A stretch of DNA of 64,000 nucleotides, taken from NCBI RefSeq assembly GCF_008274695.1, contig NZ_VTOU01000001.1, positions 806,001 to 870,000 of the forward strand, given 5' to 3'. The notes under the pieces were generated by a model. That model was not told where the DNA came from, made no database searches, and saw nothing but the letters and a program-made list of their open reading frames with translations. A program made the position numbers and the translations under genes. Below, in pieces: positions 50,989 through 59,428 of this stretch; within the stretch, counting starts at the first letter, position 1, and each line of letters starts with the position of its first letter. Source of the DNA: Sphingomonas montanisoli (GTDB taxonomy: Bacteria; Pseudomonadota; Alphaproteobacteria; Sphingomonadales; Sphingomonadaceae).

Positions 50989-51891
50989 TCAGCTGCCCCA
51001 GACGGCGCGCGGCGCCTTGCGCTGACCAAGCAACGCATCGACGGCCGCGCCGACATTGGCGGGCTCCCACTTGGCATCCTGGTCGACCGTCGGGCCGAGA
51101 TCCCAGCCATGCTCCAGCGTGATCCGCCCACCTTCGAGTTCGAACACGCAGCCGGTGACATGCTTCGACTGCGGCGAGCCCAGCCACACCACCGTCGGCG
51201 CGATATTGTCCGGATCCTGCTTGTCGAAGCCCTCGGCAACCTCGGCCATCTTCTCGCTGAACGCGCCGGTGGTCATCCGCGTGCGCGCCGAGGGGGCGAG
51301 CGCGTTGGAGGTGATGCCGTAGCGGCCCAGTTCGGCCGCCTGCACCAGCGTCAGCGCAGCGATGCCGCCCTTCGCGGTCGAATAGGCCGCCTGCGCGATC
51401 GATCCCTGAAGGCCCGCGCCGCTGGTGGTGTTGATGATCCGCGCGTCGACCGGATTGCCCGCCTTCTGCTGCGCGCGCCAATAATCGACCGCGTGGCGCG
51501 CCAGGCAGAAATGGCCGCGCAGGTGGACGTGCATCGTCGCATCCCATTCGTCGGGCGTCGCCGACACGAACATGCGGTCGCGCACGATGCCCGCATTGTT
51601 GACGACGACGTCCAGCCCGCCGAACCGCTCGACCGTCTGTTCGACGATCCGCTTGGTCGCGTCCCAATCGGTCACGTCGTCATAATTGGCCATCGCCTGC
51701 CCGCCGGCGGCGATGATCTCCGCCACCACCGCATCGGCGGCCGACGTGTCGCGGCCCTCACCGCCAAGGCTGGTCCCGATGTCGTTGACGACCACGTTCG
51801 CGCCCTCGGCCGCGAAGGCGAGCGCGTAGCTGCGCCCCAGCCCGCGCGCCGCGCCCGTGATGATGACGGTGCGTCCCTCGCAGATACCCAT
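50989..51891 (-). CDS. SDR family oxidoreductase (17-beta-HSD4-like)
   Basis: 300 residues. Rossmann TGAARGLGRSYALAFAAEGANVVVNDIG, then DVVVNNAGIVRDRMF, TSGAGLQGSIAQAAYSTAKGG and a C-terminal extension (CVFELEGGRITLEHGW) usual in the bacterial 3-hydroxyacyl-CoA dehydrogenase part of multifunctional HSD17B4-like proteins. It shares one base with the upstream gamma-CA gene stop. A beta-hydroxyacyl-CoA dehydrogenation in the operon is likely. Confidence 0.85.
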   Translation of the reverse strand: MGICEGRTVIITGAARGLGRSYALAFAAEGANVVVNDIGTSLGGEGRDTSAADAVVAEIIAAGGQAMANYDDVTDWDATKRIVEQTVERFGGLDVVVNNAGIVRDRMFVSATPDEWDATMHVHLRGHFCLARHAVDYWRAQQKAGNPVDARIINTTSGAGLQGSIAQAAYSTAKGGIAALTLVQAAELGRYGITSNALAPSARTRMTTGAFSEKMAEVAEGFDKQDPDNIAPTVVWLGSPQSKHVTGCVFELEGGRITLEHGWDLGPTVDQDAKWEPANVGAAVDALLGQRKAPRAVWGS

Positions 51892-52544
51892 CAGTTTGCC
51901 CTTCCCTCTTCGATCTTTTTGGCCATCTGTCGCTCGCGATAGTCCGCAACCGGCCCGCTCAATCGCACGCCGACCGCCTCGGACTTGAGGCGCGGCCTGT
52001 CCGCTTCCACCGCTTTGAGCGGCTCGGCCTCGACGAAGTCGGTCAGCGCCTCGCGCGCCAGCCGCTGATATTCGCCGTGGCCGTCATTCTTCCACGTCAC
52101 CTTGTTCGGCTCGATCGACCGCACCACCGCCGCCGGATTGCCCGCCACCAGACTGCGCTCGGGGATCTGCATCCCGTTCTTCACCAGCGCGAGCGCGGCG
52201 ACGAGGCTCTCCGCCCCCACATGCGCGTGATCGAGCACCACCGCGTTCATCCCGATCAGCGCATTTTCGCCCACGGTCGCGCCGTGGATGATCGATCCGT
52301 GGCCGATCGTCGCGCCGCGCCCGATCACCGTGTCGATGTCGGCCGATCCGTGGATCGTGCAGCTATCCTGAACGCTGCTGTCGCCTTCGACCACGATCCG
52401 CCCGAAATCGCCGCGCAGCGACGCGCCCGGCGCGATGAAGCAGCCCGGCCCGACGATCACGTCGCCGATCAGCGACGCAAGCGGGTGGACGTAGCTCGTC
52501 GGGTCGACGACGGGGACGATCCCTTGATAGGCATAGCAAGGCAT
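51891..52544 (-). CDS. Gamma-carbonic-anhydrase-like/PaaY-like hexapeptide-repeat protein
   Basis: 217 residues. Left-handed beta-helix repeats (VHPLASLIGDVIVGPGCFIAPGAS, VQDSCTIHGSADIDTVIGRGATIGHGSIIHGATVG) and three metal-ligand histidines (IHG, GHGSIIHG, LDHAHVG) as in gamma-carbonic anhydrases. PaaY of phenylacetate catabolism is a hexapeptide thioesterase that rescues CoA. Its position in the middle of the HIP operon suggests a similar CoA-thioester role rather than CO2 hydration. Confidence 0.8.
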   Translation of the reverse strand: MPCYAYQGIVPVVDPTSYVHPLASLIGDVIVGPGCFIAPGASLRGDFGRIVVEGDSSVQDSCTIHGSADIDTVIGRGATIGHGSIIHGATVGENALIGMNAVVLDHAHVGAESLVAALALVKNGMQIPERSLVAGNPAAVVRSIEPNKVTWKNDGHGEYQRLAREALTDFVEAEPLKAVEADRPRLKSEAVGVRLSGPVADYRERQMAKKIEEGRAN

Positions 52545-52559
52545 CGCCCCACGCGATCC

Positions 52560-53711
52560 TTACAGCCGCTCGATGATCGTGACGTTGGCGAGGCCGCCGC
52601 CTTCGCACATCGTCTGCAGGCCATAGCGGCCGCCGGTCCGCTCCAGTTCGTGGAGCAGGGTCGTCATCAGCTTGGTGCCGGTGGCGCCGAGCGGATGGCC
52701 GAGCGCGATGGCGCCGCCATTGACGTTGACCTTGTCCAGATCGGCGTCGAGTTCCTTCGCCCAGGCGAGGACGACGCTGGCAAACGCCTCGTTGATCTCG
52801 ATCAGGTCGATATCGCTCAGCTTCATGCCCGCCTTGGCGAGCGCGTGGCGCGTCGCGGGGATCGGCGCGGTCAGCATGAAGACCGGGCTGTCGCCGCGCA
52901 CCGTCAGGTGATGGATGCGCGCGCGCGGCTTCAGGCCGTGATCCTTGACCGCCTTTTCGCTGGCGATCAGCACAGCCGATGCGGCGTCCGAAATCTGGCT
53001 GGAAACGCCGGCCGTGATCTTGCCGCCCTCGCGCACCGGCTTGAGGCCGGCGAGCCCTTCTAGCGTAGTGCCACGACGCACCGTCTCGTCCATGCGGAAG
53101 TCGCCGACGGGCAGGATTTCACGGTCGAACCGGCCTTCGTCGATCGCACGCTCGGCGCGCTGGTTCGACGACAGGGCGAAACGCTCCATATCCTCGCGCG
53201 AAATGCCCCAGGTGTCGGCGATCTTCTCTGCGGCGTAGATCTGGTTGATCTCCTCGCTGCCGTAGCGCGCGGTCCAGGCCGGCGATTCCGAGAAGGGGGT
53301 TTCGTGGCCATAGGTCTGGCCCGCATACATGGCGGCGGAGATCGGGATGGCGTTCATGTTCTGCACGCCGCCCGCCAGCACCAGATCCTGCGTGCCCGAA
53401 AGCACGCCCTGCGCCGCGAAGTGGATCGCCTGCTGCGACGATCCGCACTGGCGATCGATCGTCACGCCCGGCACCGCTTCGGGCAGGCCGGCGGCGAGCC
53501 AGCAGCTGCGGCCGATATTGCCCGCCTGCGGGCCGATCGCGTCGACGCAACCCCACACGACGTCGTCGACCGCGAGCGGGTCGAAACCGAGGCGATCGAC
53601 CACGTCCTTGATCACGATCGCACCCAGATCGGCGCTGTGGATGCCGGCGAGGCTTCCCTTCTTGCGACCCGTAGGGGTGCGGATGGCGTCGACGATATAG
53701 GCTTCGGGCAC
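52560..53711 (-). CDS. fadA6: Thiolase FadA6-like (steroid C/D-ring degradation)
   Basis: 383 residues. Nucleophile in VTIDRQCGSSQQAIHF (C89), EINEAFAS, GHPLGATGTKL and the terminal cysteine in TMCEGGGLANVTI. Blocks such as GCVDAIGPQAGNIGRSCWLAAG and VAGGVQNMNAIPIS-like match mycobacterial FadA6 closely. FadA6 thiolytically cleaves the 7-methyl/6-oxo ring-opened CoA ester in the last steps of steroid ring degradation. Follows the small FadE subunit by 11 nt. Confidence 0.88.
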   Translation of the reverse strand: MPEAYIVDAIRTPTGRKKGSLAGIHSADLGAIVIKDVVDRLGFDPLAVDDVVWGCVDAIGPQAGNIGRSCWLAAGLPEAVPGVTIDRQCGSSQQAIHFAAQGVLSGTQDLVLAGGVQNMNAIPISAAMYAGQTYGHETPFSESPAWTARYGSEEINQIYAAEKIADTWGISREDMERFALSSNQRAERAIDEGRFDREILPVGDFRMDETVRRGTTLEGLAGLKPVREGGKITAGVSSQISDAASAVLIASEKAVKDHGLKPRARIHHLTVRGDSPVFMLTAPIPATRHALAKAGMKLSDIDLIEINEAFASVVLAWAKELDADLDKVNVNGGAIALGHPLGATGTKLMTTLLHELERTGGRYGLQTMCEGGGLANVTIIERL

Positions 53712-53722
53712 TTGGAAGCTCC

Positions 53723-54730
53723 TCAGGCGAAGGTGGCTGCGGGGCCGATCGGCATCGACCCGGTGATCGCGCTTTCGACGCGATCGAGATGGAAGGCGCG
53801 GTCGCCCCAGCCGCCGGCGAGCGCCCAGGCGCGCTTCATCCAGAAGTGGAGGTTGACCTCATAGGTGTAACCCATCGCGCCGTGGACCTGGATCGCGGTC
53901 TCCCCGGCGGCATAAGCGGCGTCGCACGCGGCGAGCTTGGCGTGGCTGATATGGATCGCCGCATTCGGCTCGCCATGTTCGACCGCATAGGCGGCGCGCA
54001 GCACGACTGGCCGCGCAAACTCGATCGCGACCGCGATGGTCGCGCAGTGATGCTTGATCGCCTGGAACGCGCCGATCGGCTGGCCGAATTGCTGGCGCGT
54101 ATTGGCATATTCCACCGCCTGCGCGAGCATCGCGTCGGCAGCACCCAGCGCCTGCGCGGCGGCGAACAGAGCCGCGCGATCGAGCAAAGCGTCGGCGCTG
54201 GCATCGATCGCCTCGCCGCTCGCCGCGACGGGCGCGAACAGGCGGCGCAGCGGATCGACGCTGTCGAGCGCGGTCGACGACGGCGCCGTGCCTATCGACA
54301 GCTGGCCGCCCTCGGCGCTCAGCAGATGCGTCGCGCCCTCAAGGTCGGCGATCCACGGATTGATTGGATGTTGGAGCGCGACCTTCGCCTCGCCGCTCGC
54401 AATCGCCGCGACCAGATCGGTCTTGCCGGCGGCGGCAAGGATCGGAAGCGCGACGAAGGCGCTGTCGATCATCGGCTCGGCCAGCCCTGCCTTGCCTGCC
54501 TCGATCGCGATCAGCACCGCCTCGACGGTGGTCAGCCCGAGCCCGCCCGCGCTCTCCGAAGCGAGCAGGCCGGGCAGGCCCATCTCGACCAGCCCCTGCG
54601 CAATCTCGGCCGAGCGGCGCGACGGCGTTTCGTCGAGCGCCCGCAACGTATCGGGACCATGCACGCCGGTCAGCCAGTCGCGAACGCCTTCGACGAGGAC
54701 GGTCTGATCTTCGGTCAAACGGAAGTCCAT
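53723..54730 (-). CDS. Acyl-CoA dehydrogenase, small subunit (FadE32/33-like)
   Basis: 335 residues, again shorter than a standard ACAD. FRLTEDQTVLVEGVRDWLTG at the start, then a reduced central domain and YANTRQQFGQPIGAFQAIKH, then GAMGYTYEVNLHFWMKRAW. AGGAGGCGGG lies 5 nt before the ATG at 54730, which decides the start. It abuts the large ACAD gene (11 nt), consistent with an alpha2-beta2 acyl-CoA dehydrogenase as in FadE31/32-type pairs. Confidence 0.75.
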   Translation of the reverse strand: MDFRLTEDQTVLVEGVRDWLTGVHGPDTLRALDETPSRRSAEIAQGLVEMGLPGLLASESAGGLGLTTVEAVLIAIEAGKAGLAEPMIDSAFVALPILAAAGKTDLVAAIASGEAKVALQHPINPWIADLEGATHLLSAEGGQLSIGTAPSSTALDSVDPLRRLFAPVAASGEAIDASADALLDRAALFAAAQALGAADAMLAQAVEYANTRQQFGQPIGAFQAIKHHCATIAVAIEFARPVVLRAAYAVEHGEPNAAIHISHAKLAACDAAYAAGETAIQVHGAMGYTYEVNLHFWMKRAWALAGGWGDRAFHLDRVESAITGSMPIGPAATFA

Positions 54731-54741
54731 CGACCCGCCTC

Positions 54742-55893
54742 CTATCGCGGCAGGCCGAGCAGCCGCTCGGCGATGATGTTGCGCTGGATCTCGTTCGAAC
54801 CCGCGTAGATCGGGCCGGAGAGCGAGAAGATATAGCCTTCGAGCCAAGCGTTGATGCTGTCGTCGGCCAGCACGCGCAGCTCGGCCGCCGCGCCCAGTAT
54901 CTGCATCGCCGCGCGGTGCATCGACCGATCGAGTTCGGACCAGAAGATCTTGTTCAGACTCGCCTCGGCGCCGATATGCCCACCGGCGATGATCTTCGAC
55001 GCGACCGAATAGGTGTTGTAGGCATAAGCCTGTGCCCCCATCCACGCCGCGCTCACCGCTTCGCGCGCTGACGGCGGAGCGTTCGCCCCCTTTTCCTTGA
55101 ACAGATCGACCAGCTTCTGCGCGGTCGCCTGGAAACGTGCGGGGCTGCGCAGCATCAGCCCGCGTTCGAACCCGGCGGTCGCCATCGCGATCCCCCAGCC
55201 GTCGCCTTCGCCGGCCAGCCGGTTGGCGACGGGCACGCGCACCTCGTCGAAGAAGAGTTCGGCAAAGCCGGTGTCGCCGTGCAACTGGCGGATCGGCCGG
55301 CGGGTGATGCCGGGCGAATTGAGGTCGAACAGCAGGAAGCTCAGCCCCTTGTGCCGCTTCGATCCCGCTTCGGTGCGGAACAGGCCGAAGCCCCAGTCGG
55401 CAAAGGCCGCGCGGCTCGACCAGGTCTTCTGCCCGGTCAGGACGTAGTAATCGCCATCACGCTCGGCCTTGCTGGTGATCGCGGCCATGTCCGAACCGGC
55501 GCCCGGTTCCGACCACGCCTGCGCCCAGATGATCTCGCCCTTCGCCATCGGCGTCAGGAAGCGCGCCTTCTGCTCGTCGGTGCCGAACTCCATGATCGTC
55601 GGACCGAGCAGGAAGATGCCGTTCTGGTTGGCGCGATTGGGGCCACCGGCGCGGAAATATTCTTCCTCGAAGATCAGCCACTGGATCAGGTCCAGCCCGC
55701 GCCCGCCATAGGCTTCGGGCCACGTGACCATGCCCCAATTGCCCGACGCCAGCGTGCGCTCCCACGCAACATGCTGGTTATAGCCTTCCTCACGCTCCAG
55801 CGTGACGAGCGGCTCCTTGGGCGCGTTCGCCTCCATCCAGGCGCGCACTTCGGCCCGGAACGCCTGCTGCTCGGGGGTGTAGGCCAAGTCCAT
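54742..55893 (-). CDS. Acyl-CoA dehydrogenase, large subunit (FadE31-like)
   Basis: 383 residues. DLAYTPEQQAFRAEVRAWME, WAQAWSEPGAGSDMAAI, GQKTWSSRAAFADWGFG, GFERGLMLRSPARFQ and SGPIYAGSNEIQRNIIAERLLGLPR. Full-length ACAD architecture; I identify it as the FadE31-type partner because two short ACADs follow it in the same operon. Overlaps the echA20 stop by one base (TGATG). Confidence 0.8.
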   Translation of the reverse strand: MDLAYTPEQQAFRAEVRAWMEANAPKEPLVTLEREEGYNQHVAWERTLASGNWGMVTWPEAYGGRGLDLIQWLIFEEEYFRAGGPNRANQNGIFLLGPTIMEFGTDEQKARFLTPMAKGEIIWAQAWSEPGAGSDMAAITSKAERDGDYYVLTGQKTWSSRAAFADWGFGLFRTEAGSKRHKGLSFLLFDLNSPGITRRPIRQLHGDTGFAELFFDEVRVPVANRLAGEGDGWGIAMATAGFERGLMLRSPARFQATAQKLVDLFKEKGANAPPSAREAVSAAWMGAQAYAYNTYSVASKIIAGGHIGAEASLNKIFWSELDRSMHRAAMQILGAAAELRVLADDSINAWLEGYIFSLSGPIYAGSNEIQRNIIAERLLGLPR

Positions 55894-56648
55894 CAGAACT
55901 TGGCCGCCTTGCCCGTTTCGACGAAGGCGTCGCGCGCCTTCTGGCTGTCCTCGTGCATGTACATTTCGAGGGTGAAGCCCTGTTCCCAGCGATAGCCGCG
56001 ATCGACGTCGCGCGGCTCGAGGCCGTTCAGCGCCTCCTTGGCGATCACCAGCGCCTTGCGGCTTTTGGAGGCGACCACCGCGCAGAAAGCGCGCGCTTCC
56101 TCGACCAGCTTGTCGCGCGGCACCACCTTCTCGACCCCGCCGAGGCGATAGGCTTCCTCCGCCGGGATATTGCCGCCGGTGAAGAAGGCCGCACGCACCT
56201 TGTGGAGCGGCAGCATGCGCGACAGGTGGCTCGCCCCGCCCATCGCCCCGCGATCGACCTCGGGCAGCGAGAAGAAGGCGTCGTCCGCGGCGATGATCGT
56301 ATCGGATGCGCCGCAAATGCCGATGCCCCCGCCGATCACGAACTTGTGAACCGCGACCACCACCGGCACCTCGCAATCGCGGATCGCCTTGAACGTCAGG
56401 TAATTGCCGCGATTAAGGAGCGTGATCCGGTCGGGATGCGCCTGCATCTCCTTGATATCCACGCCACCGCAAAAGCCGCGCGCCGTTTCCGCCGCGCGGA
56501 TAAGGACGACGTTGACCTCCGGGTTCGCGCCCGCCGCGCGGATCGTCTCGGGCAGGCTGTTCCACGTCACGCTGTCGAAGGCGTTGACCGGGGGCACGTC
56601 GAACACGATCTCGGCGATCCGGTTCTCGATGGTCGTGGTGATCGGCAT
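55893..56648 (-). CDS. echA20: EchA20-like enoyl-CoA hydratase/ring hydrolase
   Basis: 251 residues. Blocks PPVNAFDSVTWN, GFCGGVDIKEMQAHPD, VPVVVAVHKFVIGGGIGICGASD, LPEVDRGAMGGASHLSR and RWEQGFTLEMYMH match mycobacterial EchA20, a crotonase that opens ring D of the steroid intermediate. Its start shares one base with the IpdC stop. Confidence 0.87.
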   Translation of the reverse strand: MPITTTIENRIAEIVFDVPPVNAFDSVTWNSLPETIRAAGANPEVNVVLIRAAETARGFCGGVDIKEMQAHPDRITLLNRGNYLTFKAIRDCEVPVVVAVHKFVIGGGIGICGASDTIIAADDAFFSLPEVDRGAMGGASHLSRMLPLHKVRAAFFTGGNIPAEEAYRLGGVEKVVPRDKLVEEARAFCAVVASKSRKALVIAKEALNGLEPRDVDRGYRWEQGFTLEMYMHEDSQKARDAFVETGKAAKF

Positions 56649-57715
56649 CAGTTTGTCCCCGCCAGCGCCGCGATCCGCGCACGCGCTTCTGTTTCGATCG
56701 ATGCGACCAGTTCGGCGCAGGTCGGCAGATCCTTGAGCCGCCCGCCGACGAGGCCGGTCGCCATGATCCCGCCCGTTGCATCGCCGTCGACGACCGCACG
56801 CTGGATCATCATGGGAGCCGCCGCCGCCATCATCGCCTGCGGCAGCGACAGGCCGCCATGGCTGGTCATACCCTTGGCGGCCTTGAGCATGTCGCCCCAC
56901 GACGCGCCGGTCTGCTTCTTCATCTCCAGGCCGGCTTCCATCGCGCGGAACAACATGCCGATGCGGCTCGACTTCTCGATCTTGCCCAGCGCCTCGTTGA
57001 CGATCATCCGCTGCGGCATGCCGTCGACCTTGGTGGAGACGATGATGTCGTCGGTCCCCGCCTTCACATAGCGCGCCTTGACCTCGGCCGGCGGCGCGCT
57101 CTCCTGCGTCATCAGGAAGCGCGTGCCCATCGCGATGCCCGCCGCCCCGTAAGCCAAAGCCGCCGCCAGACCGCGCCCGTCGCCAAAGCCGCCCGCCGCG
57201 ATCACCGGCACCTGCACTGCGTCCAGCACCTGCGGCAGCAGCACCGTCGACGGCACCGATCCGGTATGCCCGCCGCCCTCGCCGCCCTGCACGACGATCA
57301 TGTCGACGCCGATCTGCACCATCTTCTGCGCATGCTTCACCGCGCCCACGGTCGGCATGCACAGGATGCCCGCATCCTTGAAGCGGCCGATCATCTTGGC
57401 GTCCGGGCCGCGCCCGAAGCTGACCGCGCGCACCTGATCGGCATTGGCGAGGATGATCTCGACGATCTCGGCCGCGCCCGGCTGGAACATGTGGAAGTTG
57501 ACGCCGAAGGGCTTGTTCGTCCCCGCCTTCACCGCCGCGATCCCGGCGCGCACCTCGGCCGGGGTCATCACGGCGGCGGCGAGGAAGCCGAAAGCGCCCG
57601 CCTCGCTCGATCCGATCACGAGCGGCCCGGTCGCGACCCAGCCCATCGCGGTCTGGATCACCGGCACGCGGCAGCCCAGCGCGCGGGTTACGGGTGTGTC
57701 GAGCGGATCACTCAC
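56648..57715 (-). CDS. ipdC: IpdC-like FMN enone reductase (nitronate monooxygenase fold)
   Basis: 355 residues starting with GTG. FMN-binding VPVIQTAMGWVATG, PFGVNFHMFQPG, VQGGEGGGHTGSVPSTVLLPQ, VIAAGGFGDGRGLAAALAYGAAG and GTRFLMTQESAPP; also VDGMPQRM. The domain is annotated as 2-nitropropane dioxygenase in many genomes, but the match is specifically to IpdC (Rv3553), which acts on 5-hydroxy-HIP-CoA unsaturated intermediates. Placed between echA20 and a second hydratase. Confidence 0.87.
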   Translation of the reverse strand: MSDPLDTPVTRALGCRVPVIQTAMGWVATGPLVIGSSEAGAFGFLAAAVMTPAEVRAGIAAVKAGTNKPFGVNFHMFQPGAAEIVEIILANADQVRAVSFGRGPDAKMIGRFKDAGILCMPTVGAVKHAQKMVQIGVDMIVVQGGEGGGHTGSVPSTVLLPQVLDAVQVPVIAAGGFGDGRGLAAALAYGAAGIAMGTRFLMTQESAPPAEVKARYVKAGTDDIIVSTKVDGMPQRMIVNEALGKIEKSSRIGMLFRAMEAGLEMKKQTGASWGDMLKAAKGMTSHGGLSLPQAMMAAAAPMMIQRAVVDGDATGGIMATGLVGGRLKDLPTCAELVASIETEARARIAALAGTN

Positions 57716-57717
57716 GA

Positions 57718-58620
57718 TCAGCTGTCCCCGGCCTGCTTCTTGTTGGCGGCGGCCATGCTCTTGGCGTCCAGCCCGCCCAGGCTGTTGGTCGACGTCAGGT
57801 CGTTCTGCGCATGGGCGAAGTGGTGCATGTGGAACACCGCATCCATCGCGGTGCGCTTGCCACGCAGTTCCTCGACATGGTTGAGCGCCTGCTTGATCAG
57901 CCAGTTGCCGAGACGCGGGCGCGTCGCCAGTTCGTCGGCGATCGCCTTGACGTCGGCGTCGAGCGTCTCGCGCGTCGACAGGCGGTTGACCATGCCGAAG
58001 CTGTAGGCGCGCGGCGCGGGCATGCGCTCACCGAGGTAGAGGAATTCCTTCGCGACGCGCGGCGGCAGTTCGAAGCCGTGCGCGAAATATTCGACGCCGG
58101 GAATGCCCATGCGGCCGACCGGATCCTGGAAGAAGGCGTCCTCGGTCGCGACGATCATGTCGCACACCCACGCCAGCATCAGCCCGCCCGCGACGCACGC
58201 CCCCTGCACCGCCGCGATCGTGGGTTTGGGCACATCGCGCCAGCGGCGGCACATGCCCAGATAGACCTCCTGCTCGCGCGTATAGAGCAGTTCGGCGGCC
58301 GGCTTGTTGACGTGATCGGCCAGCAGGTGCTTGCGCTCGAAGCTCTTGTGCAGATCGCGTCCCGGCGTGCCGATGTCGTGTCCGGCGGAGAAATGCTTGC
58401 CCGACCCGCGCAGCACGATCACCTTGACCGCATCGTCATCGACCGCGCGCGCAAAGGCGGCGTCGAGCGCATAGGTCATCTGGCTGTTCTGCGCGTTGTT
58501 GAACTTCGGCCGGTTCATCGTGACGTAGGCGACCGCGCCGTCCGTCTCGTAGAGGACCGGCTCATCGGTCTCGTAGATGATCTCCACCTCTTTCGGCGGA
58601 ACCAGACCCTCGTCGCTCAT
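57718..58620 (-). CDS. Enoyl-CoA hydratase/isomerase family protein
   Basis: 300 residues. Crotonase features: YVTMNRPKFNNAQNSQM, GSGKHFSAGHDIGTPGRD, PTIAAVQGACVAGGLMLAWVCD and MGIPGVEYFAHGFELPPR. A longer N-terminal extension than most. It overlaps the ipdB stop by 4 nt and belongs to the HIP operon; it is distinct from echA20 and has no exact counterpart in the mycobacterial set that I can name. Confidence 0.8.
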   Translation of the reverse strand: MSDEGLVPPKEVEIIYETDEPVLYETDGAVAYVTMNRPKFNNAQNSQMTYALDAAFARAVDDDAVKVIVLRGSGKHFSAGHDIGTPGRDLHKSFERKHLLADHVNKPAAELLYTREQEVYLGMCRRWRDVPKPTIAAVQGACVAGGLMLAWVCDMIVATEDAFFQDPVGRMGIPGVEYFAHGFELPPRVAKEFLYLGERMPAPRAYSFGMVNRLSTRETLDADVKAIADELATRPRLGNWLIKQALNHVEELRGKRTAMDAVFHMHHFAHAQNDLTSTNSLGGLDAKSMAAANKKQAGDS

Positions 58621-59417
58621 GCCGCGATCTTTCTATCGGCCGACGGATTATCCTTGATCACGCTGGCGCGGACATTGTGCGGATCGAGCTTCGCGATGAT
58701 CGCGAGTTCGTCCGCCGTCGGCAGGCGCGTGGTGGGCACGTCGCCCTCGAGCACCAGATCGAAGCCGGTCTCCGCCTTCACCTGATCGACCGTCACGCCT
58801 GGATGGACCGACACCAGCCGCACCGCATTGTCCGGCCCGCCGAAATCCATCACGCACAGATCGGTGATCATCTGGCGCAGGTCGACGCCCGAATAGTTGG
58901 CACCCGGCACGCGCCGCGCGGGGTTATAGCCCACACTCGACACCATATCGACTTCGCCCTCGACGAAGACGCGCTTCGAATGGCCGGGGACGAACATCGA
59001 GTTCGCATGGTGGATCGTGTTGCCGGGGAAGCCGCGCGCGCCCAGCATCATCACCTTGGGCTTGTCGTACGTGCCGCCCAGCGCCGAAATGTTCATCTGA
59101 CCGAAGCGATCGATCTGGTTGGGCGAGACCATCGCGTGTCGCTTGCCGGTCCACACCGCGCTGTCGAAGTAGCGCGAGAAGGGCAGGTAACCCGAAGCCT
59201 TGCGGTCGTCATAGGCACGCGGGCCGATCGGCACCGGCTCCTCGACCAGCCACGCTTCGCCGTCGGTCATCAGCAGTTCGGGCGTGTGCGTCAGCTTGGC
59301 CAGGCTCGCACCGAGGCGCGGGATCGGGCCGATGCCGGTCGCGACGATTTCGCCATTGCCGCGAAACGCCTCCGAACAGGCGACGATCAGGAGTTCAGCG
59401 AGGGTGGGATTGCTCAT
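58617..59417 (-). CDS. ipdB: IpdB-like CoA-transferase-fold beta subunit (steroid ring C hydrolase)
   Basis: 266 residues from the ATG at 59417. Blocks SEAFRGNGEIVATGIGPIPRLGA, LLMTDGEAWLVEEP, AMVSPNQIDRFGQMNISALGG, GFPGNTIHHANSMF, VDMVSSVGYN and DNAVRLVSVHPGVTVDQV correspond to IpdB (Rv3552). IpdAB has a CoA-transferase fold but hydrolyses a C-C bond in ring C of COCHEA-CoA. 12 nt downstream of ipdA. Confidence 0.88.
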   Translation of the reverse strand: MSNPTLAELLIVACSEAFRGNGEIVATGIGPIPRLGASLAKLTHTPELLMTDGEAWLVEEPVPIGPRAYDDRKASGYLPFSRYFDSAVWTGKRHAMVSPNQIDRFGQMNISALGGTYDKPKVMMLGARGFPGNTIHHANSMFVPGHSKRVFVEGEVDMVSSVGYNPARRVPGANYSGVDLRQMITDLCVMDFGGPDNAVRLVSVHPGVTVDQVKAETGFDLVLEGDVPTTRLPTADELAIIAKLDPHNVRASVIKDNPSADRKIAA

Positions 59418-59428
59418 CTGCGCTATCC

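Noticed and set aside
47903-51942. Very long plus-strand open frames opposite the HIP operon
   Set aside because: They are mirror frames of genes with full family signatures; no start with a ribosome site and no domains.
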